In this document: piece after piece, positions 33,402-46,300 of the stretch | How the letters are laid out: the number at the start of each line of letters is the position of its first letter | How positions within the stretch are numbered: position 1 is the first letter of the stretch | The notes under the pieces: generated by a model | Database searches by the model: none | What the model saw: only the letters and a program-made list of their open reading frames with translations | Told to the model about the DNA's origin: nothing | Position numbers and translations under genes: made by a program | Assembly: GCA_000729835.1 (NCBI GenBank) | Contig: JFHB01000004.1 | Location: forward strand, 372,001-436,000 | From: Atkinsonella hypoxylon | Lineage: Eukaryota; Ascomycota; Sordariomycetes; Hypocreales; Clavicipitaceae | Length of the DNA: 64,000 bases | Reading direction: 5' to 3'

Positions 33402-34246
33402 TCTAGGCAGATTAAGTGGTCTGTGTAGGCGCCCGGTCTAACGCTCTGACCACGATTTCCTGAATGATTTCAACCTCTTTTTCCTCTGGAGGATAATACG
33501 AGGAAGAGAGATAAAACAACAGACCAGCTGCTGAGAGCCTGAAAAGGGAGCAAAGACTGTAAAAAAATGTACGCAAAAAAGCTGTACGGAACCCTCGAAG
33601 CCACTCCGGAACCAGCTTTCGCGATTTTCAGAAGTTGGATGATCCCCGGTAGGTAACAGAGTGAGGTCGATCCCCAAATAAATTTTAGCAGAGAAAATGA
33701 ACGGGAGAGAAGCTAAAGACTAGAAGCAAGCAGACCCGACTGACGGAGTGTTTTCCAATAAAGGGGCAAGAGGTGAAGTGAGAGCTGGCGTCCGGCAGAA
33801 CACAATTGACTCTCAGACCAAATGTCGAGGTGGAAATGAAAACGGCGATGACCTTTAGAGGCAAAAAAGGCTATCCACGAAAACCAAGTCCGGTGTTGGA
33901 ATGGGAAAGAAATCAGTAAAAGGAGGAGAATCGAGGCATGGGGTAAGAGCACGTACATCCGAGGAGGGTCAGATGTAATTTCTGAGATCAAACATGGGCA
34001 CCACACAGCCCGATCTACCAGAGGAAGAATTAAAGGTTGCATTACTACAGCCCTGAAATAGCTTGGCCATGCCCTGCTTCGGTAAGGATACTGGTGACCA
34101 GAGCCAAATCGCGGTTCGCTTGGCCATGGAAGGAGGCTCTGCGACAATCCTTGTTCAAGTCCCGACGTTTCGGGTGCATGAGTGACAGCCAGATGCCTGG
34201 ACTGGGAGAGCGAGCGGGTCAAGACGCACTCGAGAAGTCATTGCTG

Positions 34247-34283
<37 letters not shown>

Positions 34284-35733
34284 CTCCGTGGTTAAGGCCA
34301 GGAGTTGGCGATGTGCGCTGAATGGCGTTTCTGACGTGATTCAGAACGAGGTAGGCGTGGAAATCTGAGACGTAGACCAGACATACCCTGTTTTGGACCG
34401 TTTGGGGAAGAGCGACCTGAGAACTGGCTGCGATCCCTGGCTATGCAGGCGCGGCAAACAGTGGGGACTGCGACGGTCAGCATTTCATTTAAGGGTGGCA
34501 GAACAGCATATGCTAATCACACAGTATTAATTTCTAAGCAAGAGATCTAGAGTCTTTAGGGCGCGCATTTCTATAACACCATGCCACTAGATATTAGAGT
34601 ATATTCCGTATACCACTAAATATAAAAATATTTAATTCGCACTAATACACTGTGCATTCTGCCTATACTGGGCATATGACTGGGCATATGCTAAACGCTT
34701 TATTCCGTACCGCCTGCTATTCTGGCCAAAAATACACCCTTTTTAGCTCCGCTCTGGACCAATGCACACATAGGCTGGACCTGAGATTTACTGGAACCCC
34801 TTCATTTCACAAATACAAATACAAGACACCAGACAACAACAGCTGGAAAGCTCGTGGAAGCGATGAACCACTGTGAAACTCCTTGGCAAATCGACATCTG
34901 GAGTCAATTAACTACCCTTTAGCGTCAGCAGTTCGCCGCCGAGAATGCACCTGATACAACACAGCGTCGGTAAAACATATCCACAGAACAATGTAGTCGG
35001 CATGAGTACGTCTTTCCAGTCATGCCGAGAGGAATCGCAGTGAACGTGGTTAGTCTTGCCGTTCCCACCGTACGATGGCTGATCGCCAACATGATGTTTT
35101 GCAACCGCCACGCTGCGCAGCCACAAAAGTTTGGTCTGCGTCGCTCACAGTTGACGCACATCGCCGTTTGTAATCTTCATCGGTACGGGCCATTCATCGA
35201 TTAGTTACCCCTCGCAAGCCATAGGACTCTGCGATAGAATCGCACCTCCACAGTTCATCAGAGCAAAGCCCACACCGATGATTTCACCACTGCAATTCTG
35301 TCCCATAGTCGAACGAAGATCCTCGCTGTTCACCTCCGCAGTTGCCAACGTAATTTCAACTCACAGCCAACCCTCAGCATCCGACCTGGACCCTCGTGCC
35401 CCTATTCCCAACTTTTAGTCAACGCTCAGCTCTCTTGGGCCGTTGGACTAGAAAAAGTCAATGACGACATCGCTCAGTGCCGACCCGCTCTGCCCGTCAT
35501 GGATAGCCTCATCCCCTTGGAATCAGCGCCATCGCCCAGTACACAAACCTCTGGGTAATGCCAGTTTTCGAATGTAGAATGTTGTACTGGAAAGCCTTCA
35601 GTTGTGAATAATGAGTCTGGAATATGCTCATGGAAGCCAACGACAGCTTCTCTAGCACTCCGTAGCCCTCTTCCCTTTGGCGAGAATCCCCAGCAACGTC
35701 CTCAAGAAGCTGAAACAACAGCTCAACTCAAAC
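33402..35733. other. Intergenic region, 2.3 kb
   Basis: Between the putative secreted protein and the DUF1295 gene. It holds a six-base tandem repeat (34244-34285), an AT-rich stretch (about 34500-34650) that may be an old degraded repeat, and direct repeats such as CTGGGCATATG at 34668-34690. An open frame at 33713-34222 (minus) has no known domain. I see no supported gene. Confidence 0.5.
34244..34285 (+). repeat. GGCTCT hexanucleotide microsatellite
   Basis: About seven perfect tandem copies of CTGGCT/GGCTCT occupy 42 bases. In one plus frame it would encode alternating Ala-Leu, but no gene is supported there. Confidence 0.95.
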
Positions 35734-36872
35734 ATGACCGTCGTGCACATTCTGGACGACTACTACCTCGCCATAACAGCAATCATCACAGTCGCCTACC
35801 AATTATTTTTCTTCTCCATCGCCTTCACCTTCAAGTTTGACAAACTCACCGGTACGCCAAGAGCAACAAATCGTGCTCTGCCCTCCCAACACTCGATTTG
35901 TCTCACAAGCTAAAATCACATTCGCAGATCTCGCAGGTGGAAGCAACTTTGCCGTCCTAGCCATCCTCACCCTCGCCCTCTCAGGCCATCACCATGCCCG
36001 TCAACTAGTCGCCTCCATCTTTCTCATCGTCTGGGCCGTCCGCCTCTCCGGCTTCCTCTTCTTCCGCATCCTGCGCACCGGATCCGACGACCGCTTCGAC
36101 GACAAGCGCAGCAATTTCTTCTCCTTCCTCGGCTTCTGGATCTTCCAGATGATCTGGGTCTGGACCGTGTCACTCCCCGTCACCATTCTCAACTCCCCCA
36201 ACGTGACGCAATACAGACAGCATGATTTCGGGACGGGCCGCGACGTGGCAGGCATCGTACTCTTTGTCCTCGGCTTCGTCATGGAAAGCATGAGCGATGT
36301 GCAGAAGTACAACTTTCGGCAAAACAATGACAAGTCCGCGGTTTGTGACAAGGGCTTTTTTGCAGTGTCGCGACACCCGAATTATTTCGGAGAGATCATC
36401 ATTCAATTCTGTAAGTCTGCCGTCGTGCTCAACCAGGTCATACGCACGCGTAACAGACCAAGTTCCCTTAAATTCGGATGACTGGAATTTCGGTCCTGAC
36501 AGAGATTGGTTGCCAGCCATTTACATGATTGCCGTGTCCTCAGCAGCAGACGGATACGTGCAGGGCCAAGCTCGCAAGGCCCTTTACGCCACGATTCTCG
36601 GCCCCATCCTCCTCACGGTTCTCCTCATGTTCGTCTCCGGTCTGCCTCTTTCCGAGCGGCCAAAGGCCAAGGCCCGTTATGAGAAGGACAACAATTGGCA
36701 AGGATACAAGCGCTGGTTGGACCGGACAAGCATTCTGATCCCCTTTCCCCCGCCACTGTACGAGAAAATGCCTGTATTCTTGAAAAGGACTGTGTTTTTG
36801 GAATTTCCAATGTACGTGTTTCATCCGCCAAAGGGAGGGCCTCATGACGAAGAGGAGAGTTTACGGCACTAA
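35734..36872 (+). CDS. DUF1295 membrane protein (steroid 5-alpha-reductase-like)
   Basis: Exons 35734-35851, 35928-36410 and 36517-36872 give 318 residues. The family is an integral membrane protein with the isoprenylcysteine methyltransferase / 5-alpha-reductase C-terminal fold. Five to seven membrane segments are visible: AITAIITVAYQLFFFSIAF, FAVLAILTLALSG, LVASIFLIVWAVRLSGFLFF, FFSFLGFWIFQMIWVWTVSL, DVAGIVLFVLGFVM, and TILGPILLTVLLMFVSGL. The signature for cofactor binding, VSRHPNYFGEI, lies just before the second intron; NWQGYKRWLDRTSILIPFPP is also family-typical. The exact substrate is unknown, possibly a lipid or steroid. The third exon start at 36517 (after GCCAG) was chosen because it restores QFSIYMIAVSSAADGY, as in relatives. 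Exons are strongly C-rich at third positions. Confidence 0.9.
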
Positions 36873-37298
36873 GTGGCGGGCAGTGGTACGATCATGTTCG
36901 CACTCGAATATTTCGTCAATATGTTTCGTAACCCACGGGGTTCGTCTCGGAACAACAGGATAGCAGTAGAAACAAGACTTCCTGGATCGGATTTGCCCAA
37001 TGCCTAATAGTAGATCTACATGCAAATCTCAAGAGATGACCGTGAATGCCGTACACCCTCGAGCATCTACGTATACATAACTGTGACTGTCACCCCAATC
37101 CCCACCGCCCTAGCACCAAAGTGTGAGACGAGCATGAAATTTGGCATTAAACCAGTTGGGTATCTCATAACAATAATCTACATAACGCCGTTCTCTGCCA
37201 CGTACGCAGTGAGAACCAAGCTGCCCAAGCAACGCCTTCCATCCCCCGGACGCGTCGCCGACAAAGATGGCTCCGCATGAAGCAATTACGTCCGCCAT
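36873..37298. other. Short spacer between convergent genes
   Basis: 3' flanks of the DUF1295 and Mediator 8 genes. Open frames here are short and unlike known proteins. Confidence 0.5.
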
Positions 37299-38100
37299 TC
37301 AATCAGGTGGGATATTCACACCTTCAAGCCCCCTCTTGACGCCCACCTTCCGCTCATATTCCACAGTCTGCGGCACCTCAAAGTCTCCCCTCGCCGCAAA
37401 CCACAACAAGGTCTCCGGCTCAAGCCCCCTAACGTTGCCATCCTTCTCGCCGCCTCCCTCATCGCCATCCTCATCCTCGTCACCCTCGTCGTCACTCTCC
37501 TCATCCAATGCCTTCTTCAACCCCGTCCGCACCTTCTCCACGCCCTTCTCCCTCTCTTCCTTGGTATACACATCCCCCGCCTCAACTCGTACATACTCCG
37601 CTATGCGTCCTTGTGTCCATTCCCGCAACTCGGTCCATATAGACTGTAATTGAGCCAGACCTTCCGGCGTAGCCATGCGAGCGGTCTCACGCCCCTCCAA
37701 CACCAACTCCTCGACATCCGGCTCCAACTTCTTCCGCAGAAGCTGCGTCAGGATATTCTCCTGCGTTCGACCGGGATAGTTCGTTGAAGGATGGATCGCC
37801 ATGCGGGTGAAGAGGTCGGAGTTGTCGTTGAGGCTTTCAAGTACGGATTGGAGATTGCGCTGGAGGATTTGCGCGGAGGCCTGGAGCGATGAGCTGTTGA
37901 GATGCGGCGTGTTAGCAAATGCTCGTAATGTTAGGTTTCAAGTGACGGGAATATAGGACGGCGACTCACGGATGAGGTAGGGGGTTGCTCTTCAAAATGT
38001 CCATTTTCAGGCTTTGGATACTGCTGGAAAGCTGCGCCAGTCGCGCGACAGTGTGCTCGACCGACTTGAGCTCGTCATCGTCGAGGCCGAGCGTCGCCAT
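37299..38100 (-). CDS. med8: Mediator complex subunit 8
   Basis: Med8 is a head-module subunit of Mediator, the bridge between activators and RNA polymerase II. Exons 37970-38100 and 37299-37893 (76-base intron) give 241 residues. The start MATLGLDDDELKSVEHTVAR and the helical SSIQSLKMDILKSNPLPHP are clear Med8 traits; the second exon continues SLQASAQILQRNLQSVLESL and the coiled region VEELVLEGRETARMATPEGL. A highly acidic Asp/Glu/Gly insert (DEESDDEGDEDEDGDEG) comes before the conserved end LEPETLLWFAARGDFEVPQ. The first ATG is at 38100-38098, supported by family similarity. Gene context carries no special hint. Confidence 0.94.
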
Positions 38101-38645
38101 GGTGCCTCTCGTCAAGTGCGATAGATGTGCGATTAGCTGGAAGCTTTGTTCGAAACTAGGGCGCTCGGGGGGATGAAGCAGGCGTTGCAGTGGAATGGTG
38201 TTGGAGATGTTTTGGAGATGGATTGGAGATGGATTGGTGGCAGTGGAGCTTGAGCACTAATTCTCCGTACAGCGTAGTGATTGAGTCGTTATATTCCCCC
38301 ACTCAGTGGAAGGAAGAATCCGCGGACTCGCTTGAAGTCGCGAAGCATGCCGTCTTGGTGTCGTTGGGCAGGGAAATATCATTTAACCCGAATTCCGGCT
38401 GGTCTATGCTGCATTCTTGAAGAAGGGGAAAAAAAAAAAAAAAAAAAAGAGGCGCAAAATCGATGGGTACATTTCACATTGGTCAAATCAAGATCCAATC
38501 TCATCTCAGCCTTCTGTACTCCGTATCATGACACGATTCCATATTCATCAAGCCTGATCAGTTGAGCATTTTAGCAAACAATGCCATGTCGCTCATCTTC
38601 GAAATATCATTCCACATCCATGCCATAGCAGCATTCGTTCATCAC
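38101..38645. other. Spacer between med8 and sulfatase gene
   Basis: Promoter of med8 and 3' flank of the sulfatase. A run of 20 A lies at 38429-38448, flanked by GGGG and GAGG. No gene seen. Confidence 0.5.
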
Positions 38646-40552
38646 TCAGGCGCGAGTTGACTTGACAGCCTTAGATTCATAACCCTGGCTATCCACAAAC
38701 GGGAACCGCGCGCGACGTTCCAAAGCGTCTAGAGGAATGGTGGAGCGGATGTACCTATCCATTTACAACAATCAGTATATCAGCTTCCTCGCGCGTTCAT
38801 TGTTCATCTGCATGGCACTTACTTTACTCGACCATCATCAACTGGGTCAAAATCCCAGCTCGTAAAAGTACCTTGCTTGAGCGCTTCCCAGACAACGCGG
38901 CGACTGCGCTGAGACTGCAAGACCTGGGCTGTGATGCTGTCCATGTCCCATTTCGCTTTAGCCTCGGCCTCAAACTTCTCAAACAAGGTCTTGGCGACCT
39001 CCTCTTCGGGAGTCTGTGGCGCAGCCTTGGCGAGGCGCGCCAAGTTATCCAACTCGTGAGGATCCTTCTCCAGGTTATAGAATTGGGGTTCATCGACAGG
39101 GCAAGTGATGTACTTCCAGGGACCGCGCTTGATCATCATCATAGGACGCACAGTTCCCTCGCCGGTGTACTCTGCAAAAACCGTGTCGTGTCCTTCTACG
39201 TTCTGAAGGTGAGGCATCATGCTGATGCCATCCATGGGTAGGTACGGTGCAGGCTTGGTGCCGATGAGGTCACAGATGGTAGGAAGTAGGTCCAGCGTGG
39301 AAACATTCTGACTGACACGGTGAGGCTGGAACCATTTTGGATAGTTGACCAGCAGCGGAACTCTGACAGACGATTCAAAGTAGCTCATCTTGTACCAGAG
39401 GCCTCTCTCTCCGAGCATATCGCCATGGTCACCACTGAAAATAACGATGGTGTTCTCGGTCAAACCAGCGTCTTCCAACGTTTCCAGTAGTTTCCCAACA
39501 CAGTCGTCGACGTAGCTGACAGAGCCGTAGTAAGCACGCTTAGCCCGCTTGATTTGCTCATCAGAGAAGTCCTGGTCCCAGAGATCGCATACTTTCATCA
39601 ATCGCTGGCTATGGCTGTCCAACTGCTCCTTAGGGATTCGGACCTTGGGCAATGCAATGTCCACGTCTGCATAGCGATTCCAGTAGTTTTTTGTGATAGT
39701 GTACGGATCATGAGGATGAGTCAAAGATACCTGCAACGAAGAAAATTTTGAGGAAACTCGTTAGCGAAAGTTTGGTGGCTCAGACTCAATTCGGCGACAT
39801 TGGCCTCAGCGCCGAAGTCACGCTTTCTTGGCTGTAAGCCTGCTGTGATTGGCATTCGAGCGTAACGACTCTAGATCGCATCGCTTCTTCAGCAGTCAAT
39901 AGTCATCTCCTATTCATCCACTTACTGTCAAGGCAAAGGGACGCTTCTCGGGACCCTCTCGAACATGATCCCACAAGTACTGCACACTGCGGTACATGAC
40001 CTCCTCGTCATAATCCAGTTGATTACTGCGACCACATGGTCCTGCTTGAAGAATGGAGCTGGCATTATGGTACCATTCAAGCCGTGTGTCGGGCTCATCC
40101 CAGTTGACGGCCCATCCAAAGTCACCGGGATAAATGTCGCTGGTAAGACGTTGTTCGTAGCCGTGCAACTGATCTCCCACAAAATGCATCTTACCTGCCA
40201 AGGTTGTATGGTAGCCCTTGGTACGAAGATAGTGGGCATATGTGGGAATCTCAGAGTTGATCTGCGAGGCATTATCGTACGCGCCGATCTTCATTGGCAG
40301 AAGACCAGTAATCATGCTCATTCGCGAAGGGGCGCATAACGGTGAGGGACAGTAGGCAGAATCAAACTGAACAGAACTGGCAGCCAAGCGATCCAAGTTG
40401 GGTGTCTTGATTTGGGACTCTGGGTTATACATCTTGAGCTGAGGAGCGGCTAGCTGGTCAGCCATAATGTAAAGAATGTTTGGCTTCTCGTCATTCTGTT
40501 TGGCCACGCCAACTGGGGCAGGAGTTTCAATGGTGTTAATATCGGGTGCCAT
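38646..40552 (-). CDS. Choline-sulfatase-like arylsulfatase
   Basis: Exons 39926-40552, 38823-39730 and 38646-38754 give 547 residues. The sulfatase consensus CAPSRMS with catalytic Cys73 (the formylglycine site) and Arg77 is present. Other active-site parts are visible: metal-binding ADQ near residues 31-33, SLTHPHDPY, and VIFSGDHGDMLGERGLWYKM. The late part, CPVDEPQFYNLEKDPHELDN and VKYIRSTIPLDALERRARFP, is typical of choline sulfatases, which release choline and sulfate from choline-O-sulfate, a sulfur store and osmolyte in fungi. The start at 40552 is the first true ATG in frame (an upstream non-ATG extension was ignored). Exact substrate is inferred from these sequence traits. No signal peptide is apparent, so it is probably cytosolic. 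Confidence 0.9.
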
Positions 40553-43315
40553 TTTTGGGCACAATATTCGCGAGCCCAAGTAAAGCTGCTGGGTACGTCG
40601 TTGCTGGGTTTCCAAATAGGCTAGATTAGCCCTCTCAGTCGAGCTTTGGAGTGAAGCTTTGATTCAGAAAATCGAGACCGAAGTCCCCATACGCAGAAAA
40701 AAGATTTGGAATAGGACAGCAGCTTCGGGGAAGTCTTGATCGATGAATCGAACGAAAGTGGAAGACTCTGCCGACTCAACAGAGCTGTCAGGCAGAAGAA
40801 ATTGTGACTTTCTGATAAAAGGTTAGGTACAGCTGAAGCTCATTCCTCGTCCCTATACCCGTGCCGTGCTTCAGAGCAACAACTTCTGAAAGTTTTGGGG
40901 AATCAGGAAAACCAGTTGACAGTTTCGGAGCAGAGGCAGAGGGTGGCAATGGCCCGATTGTTACTATACAGGAAACGTAACACAACACCAATGACCAGGA
41001 ACTTTCTCTTGATAGTAGTAGAATTTACTTCAAAGTTAGTTGGTTGTAAGCATCGCACAAAGGGACAATCAACAACAGTAGTACGGCTCGACTGTGCAGA
41101 AAGACAATGCAAGGGCAGCCCTAGCAAGCCGGAGAGTGTGATATTTGTCCATAGATCCCGACACCCGACACCCGATTGCCTGCAAACAACCCATCAGCCC
41201 ACCAGACCTTTCCTTAATATGATTATTATGACTCACATCACACCGTGCAGGCAGAGACGGCGCGATACTGAAACGAGGGGAGGGGGAGGGGCAGAGGCCG
41301 AGTATGACGCTCCTACATTTTCCCGGGAATCAGCGGTGTGCAGTATTCATCAGACTTTATCTCTTCCTCACCCGTGCTTGATCATAGGACCATTGTACAC
41401 TAGGAACCCAAGTAAAAACCCTATAACCCAGCATTACAGAGCATTCGGAGTTCTCGGGATACCCGTCACAGCCCGCTTCGACAGCAAAGAGATGGCACGA
41501 TGGTTGGTCCCGGGGCTAAAGAACAACGATCCAACTCCAAAGCGCCGCTATGTAAGTAAGCCCTCGATTGGGTCTAGCAGCGCCACCTTGCTCGCCAGAT
41601 GTTGGTGGCTGCTCTGTCCATTCCAATCGGGTCGTTTGCCATGACCATGACTCCCTTGGACTTTGTAGTTAACTAGTCTTATCCCCGTTGCTTGACGTCG
41701 CGTGACCGAGCCTTTCATCATGCACCGTCAGCCAAACCGGAGCTCAAATCTCATACGGGCAAAAAGATGGAACCGGACATGGAGACGAGAACGAAGCAAG
41801 AATTGCGGAGGCACAATGTGGCCCGGCTTGCGATATGTCATCTACAGCACGGAGTACGGAATACGTGCTGCGTGTTGCATGTTGCGAGACTCATTTCTTC
41901 ATCCGCTAGTTATCAAGCAGCGCCCACAAACTAGACCCGCTTTATGCATACATACATACGGTGCAGCTCCTTCCTACTGCCGCTGCACACGCGTCCCGCC
42001 TGCTCCCTCCCATTCCGTATCAACCAACGCCTTTCATGTCTAAACGCAATGTTGACATCGCTCTGACCAATCACACCATAGCACTAACTGCCACAGCTTC
42101 GTGTCTTATCGCCACAACTTAATGTCCCTTAAGCACCGTCAATCATGTCATAGCCAGGAACCAAAGTCCCTCCAACTTAATACAAGTCTCGATTTCGATC
42201 TGACCACCCTTGTCCGTCCAGACCAGCCAAAAAAAAAAAAAAAAACCCCCAAAAAAAAAAGGAATTGCCCTTCCTGTCCAGAGACACAGAAGAAAGATAG
42301 AAAACCCCTGGAGCTTGCATCGACGTAACATCGGCGGCGCCTGCCCGGCTTAGCCAAGCACCAATAAATAACATTTCTCCACTCCGGACTTCATCACTTC
42401 CTGACAAGCCTTTCTCGACGAGGATCCCCCCCGAGACGAAGAAGCATGAAGATCCGCAAGCGGTAGCAAACTAGCGCTGATCGGTGCCACATGCACACAT
42501 CCCCTTGTGAGCCTTGTGAGCCTTCTCACTTGTGAATAAGAATAAGAACCCCTCTCCTTATCAACAACGGCACCGTCATGTTGGAGGCAGATCTTTGTAG
42601 CACTCATTCCTGGCAATGCCCTCCTTGTTCCTCCTCACCCCCCGAGAACCGTATCTGTTGTGCAATAAGCCAAGAATTAGGTTGACTTTTTAACTCCGAG
42701 CTACCGCTTGCTAAATCATGTGTTGTTGGCATAGTTCTATTGGCGGCATTTCCTCTGCTTCCAGCAGCGCATAATGACCATAATATATATATAAATTTAT
42801 AGACATATCATATATGATTTTGAAGAAGTGGTCAAACTGCGTTCCTATGTGCCTGATTGCATACAGCCAACAACGGTATTGCCCGCTGGTGCCATGGTTT
42901 CTTGAACGGTCAGTCGACGGCGACAAGGGTGAACGCGATGCGGAGCCCCGTTTGTACAGCCGTGTATCGTTGGGAATTGGGAAATAGAAGGATTTATCTA
43001 CAGTACGCCCAGCAACCCATATGAAAGCCTTGCTGTCTCCTGGCGCCGTATCTCTTGCCAGATATCCTGGCCGCGCCAAAGGCAGTACTCGAAGACACCG
43101 GCTCTGTCCTACCCAATCACCCTGTGCATCTTAACACCATGCTTCGAACTACATAAACAATAAACCAAACCCTACGAGCCATCACAAACACCAAATTTAT
43201 ACGCCATCGGTTCCTTCACCAAAATGTTGGCCACCTCAAATGCAAACATGAATTCAGTCGTACCAGTTTTTTCTCGCTCAGCCTTCTTGTTAGGAATAAG
43301 ACAGAATGACAAGTG
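40553..43315. other. Intergenic region, 2.8 kb
   Basis: Between the sulfatase promoter and the end of the IQGAP-like gene. It holds A-runs at 42230-42245 and 42251-42260 split by a C5 tract, and an AT-rich stretch near 42780-42820. A 249-codon open frame at 40895-41644 begins at a non-ATG codon and shows no family resemblance. No gene is supported. Confidence 0.5.
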
Positions 43316-46300
43316 TTATGTCCCGTAGAATTTCTTGTAGACAAGGTGTAGCAGAAGATTTACGTTCAGCTTCAGACTACCCTCAAACAGTTTCATGAAC
43401 TGATGAGACTCGAACTGTGCTTGCAGCATATCTTCGATGGGTACCAAAGCGCTGGCTCCTGGCATCTGGATATGGCCACGAGATCCCTCAATGGCGAAGA
43501 TCCCAACCTCATCACAAGAAATGGTGATGTTGATCTTGTCCCAATCACGATCACTCAAGCCATCCCAAGATACAAGAACTCCCTTTTCGGAAAGAGCGCG
43601 GGCACTGTACTTGTAGCTTCCGAATTTGGGTACGCGTCCGCTTCGTTCGAGCTCTCGCTGGTGATTATATTGCTTGGTAAAGGGAAGAAGAAACCTTTTC
43701 TTTCTGTTCATTCGCAATTGTGGTCAGCTAGATGTTGACAAGTTATTGGTTAGACGAGAAACTTACCCCTTCTTATTTTGAAGCGTCACCATTGCCTGCT
43801 CGATGTAATCGTCATAACTCTTCTTCTGCTGCTCCAGATACTTGGCTTTATCATGAAGATTACCCAAGGTGAGTCGCACTCCCTCCAACTCTCGTTGTCT
43901 CTGTACCCTTCTGCGGCTCTTGGTTTGAATGTCGCTTGCAATGGCATTCAGAACATCTTGGTAGTAGTTTTTCTTCGAGATACGTCCCATTTGTTCTAGC
44001 CTCATAATATTCTCAAGAGCAGTTCGCTTGAGCTCATAGTACGACATTCTTGTAACATCTACCATCTTGCTGTCCGAGTAGGCTCCACGAGTACTGTTGC
44101 CATTCGAAAAGTCTTCGCGGAGAAGACATTCCCACTTTTCTTCATCCTCGTCAGATATGGGCTTGACCAAGATCTCCAAGAGATTGCTACCGGTCTGGAC
44201 CCGAATGATGTACAGGACGCACCGCTTTGTTTCCATGAAAAGTGCCTTGATATCTTCCTCAGGATCTTGAACGTCGTGAAGTTTAGGCGTCAGAAACATT
44301 TGGATATCAGACGAACCAGCAGCGTTCATTTCGTTTTCGTTGTTCTTAGCGCTGCCTAGGTCATGGATGATCTCCCGAAGAACGTCATCTCGCGACGGAG
44401 ATATGAAAGGCAGTTCCGAGACGATCAGATGATGGATGGCGAAAACATCTGTCATCTTGATGTAGAGTGTCGGCTTGTTCTTGGCATAAAGGTCATTGAA
44501 TTCGTCAATGTCAAAAGTTTGTTCAGCATCGGGCACGGACATGAGGTTGCGCAGAATCTGTCGAAGGCGCTGAACAGAATCAGTGACGAAGTTGTTGAGA
44601 GGCTGCAAGTAAATGTTCTCTCCGCCGAATGGTCGCCCAGAAGCAATCTGCCCAATCACCTTGGCTACCTCGGTCAAATTTCTTCGCTGCAAGGGGCTCA
44701 GAGACTTCTCAATCACACCGAGCTGCTCCGGCATGGTCAAGGGTGGTTGAAGATAGAATTTCCACAGCCAGTTGGCAACAACCTGGAGCAGGTTTTCTTG
44801 CGGCTCTCGGCTGAAATGTTGACATAGGGACTGAAACATCTGACCGGTAAGAAATCGGAGGCCATACGGCATCTTATGCGCCATATCCTCCAGTGTCAGG
44901 AAAAATTGATCACAGATTTCTCGCAAATCTCGCAGATGATCAATGAAAAGCCGTCTTGTTTCAGGATCTCGTATCGCCACTTCTCTAGGCACATCGAGCG
45001 GTCTACTGTCGGGTCTTCCCGTGCGAAGTTCCTCGTTATTTATGGCAGAGCGATAAATCTGCATCGGGTCACTTTCCAGATCAAGTGCAGGGTCTTCAAC
45101 AATGTTATCTCGAATGAGAGGTCCCAACAGGCTGCGCAAATACTTTCGATCCCGCGGTGATCGCGTATAGTTGCCCAAAAGTTTGGGCCAGAAATAGTTG
45201 CCTCGTACATATTCTTGGATAGCCCGGCTGCCATCAACCTCTTCGCGAATAGATCGAGCGACTAGCTTCAAAAGATAGTACTCCTCACGTCGCTTCTGCG
45301 CATAACCGAACAGACTCAGGATGAGAAGCTCGATCCTCTTGCATTCCTTCTCAGAAGTGCCCTGCTCACGAAGATGTTTGAAAAGACGAGCGAGATATTG
45401 CGGCTGTGTCTGTAATGTGAAGAAAAGCTGCTGATAGGACTCGAGTTTCTTTCTCGAACTCTTGTTGAGGGCCTTTAAATCGAACTGGTTGGCTGAGGAT
45501 ATTGTGCTATTCGCCAAAAGACCCATGGAGCTTCCGCCATAGTTGTGCTGATGTCGGACGACTTCATCAAGAGTGATTTTATTCTTCACGAGGAGAGCAA
45601 TCTTGATATCTAGTTGATCGATGTACTGCTCAAGCATTTCGTTCTGTCGAACTTGCTGAACGACAGTCTTGCGCATTCGCTCAAATTCGACCTCCTCGTT
45701 GAAGTCAAAGTCGCTGTCGTTGAGGAGGTGCACGAAGTTCTTGACTGCGTTTACCGGGGGGTTCTTCCCGGTTGTCAAGCTCTTGTATGCCTCACCCTGA
45801 ACCTTGGCCCGGACGAAACTCTGGATTTTGATAACCTTCTTCATATTCTCGTTGAAGTACCTTTTCTTCTCCTCAAATCTGGCACGGACTATAAAGGCCC
45901 GGGCAGCTGCTTGGGAAGCAATAATGGACCCTTCCTCCTCTTCGAGCTCTGTGAGAATATCATCGACTTTGGCGCGAGTCACCATTGCCTTCAAGATTGC
46001 CTGGAATGCAGCAGTGGCCTCGTTGTGTGATTCGAGCTCGTCCAGTAGACTGTTGAAGCGATTTCTTTGCAAGAGACCTCGACTTAGGCTTTGTAGAATA
46101 ATGGTTGCCGCTTCATGTCGTCTCAGTTGCTGGCTTTGAGCAGCTAGCAGACCTCGTTCCAGCATACCTCTGATACTTGACTGGAGAGATATGACCTTGT
46201 CGCTCGTCTTGTTGAGGGCGCTTAGCTGTTTGGTGATGTTTCGACGGACGGCGCTTGCTCGAATTATAGCTTGCAGTTGGCCAATGCTAATTTTGTGCTT

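Noticed and set aside
33713..34222. 169-codon minus-strand open frame
   Set aside because: Low-complexity hydrophobic/Ser mixture, no family, no in-phase partner exon found.
40895..41644. 249-codon open frame upstream of the sulfatase gene
   Set aside because: It begins at TTG, has no domain or conserved motif, and its composition looks like non-coding sequence.
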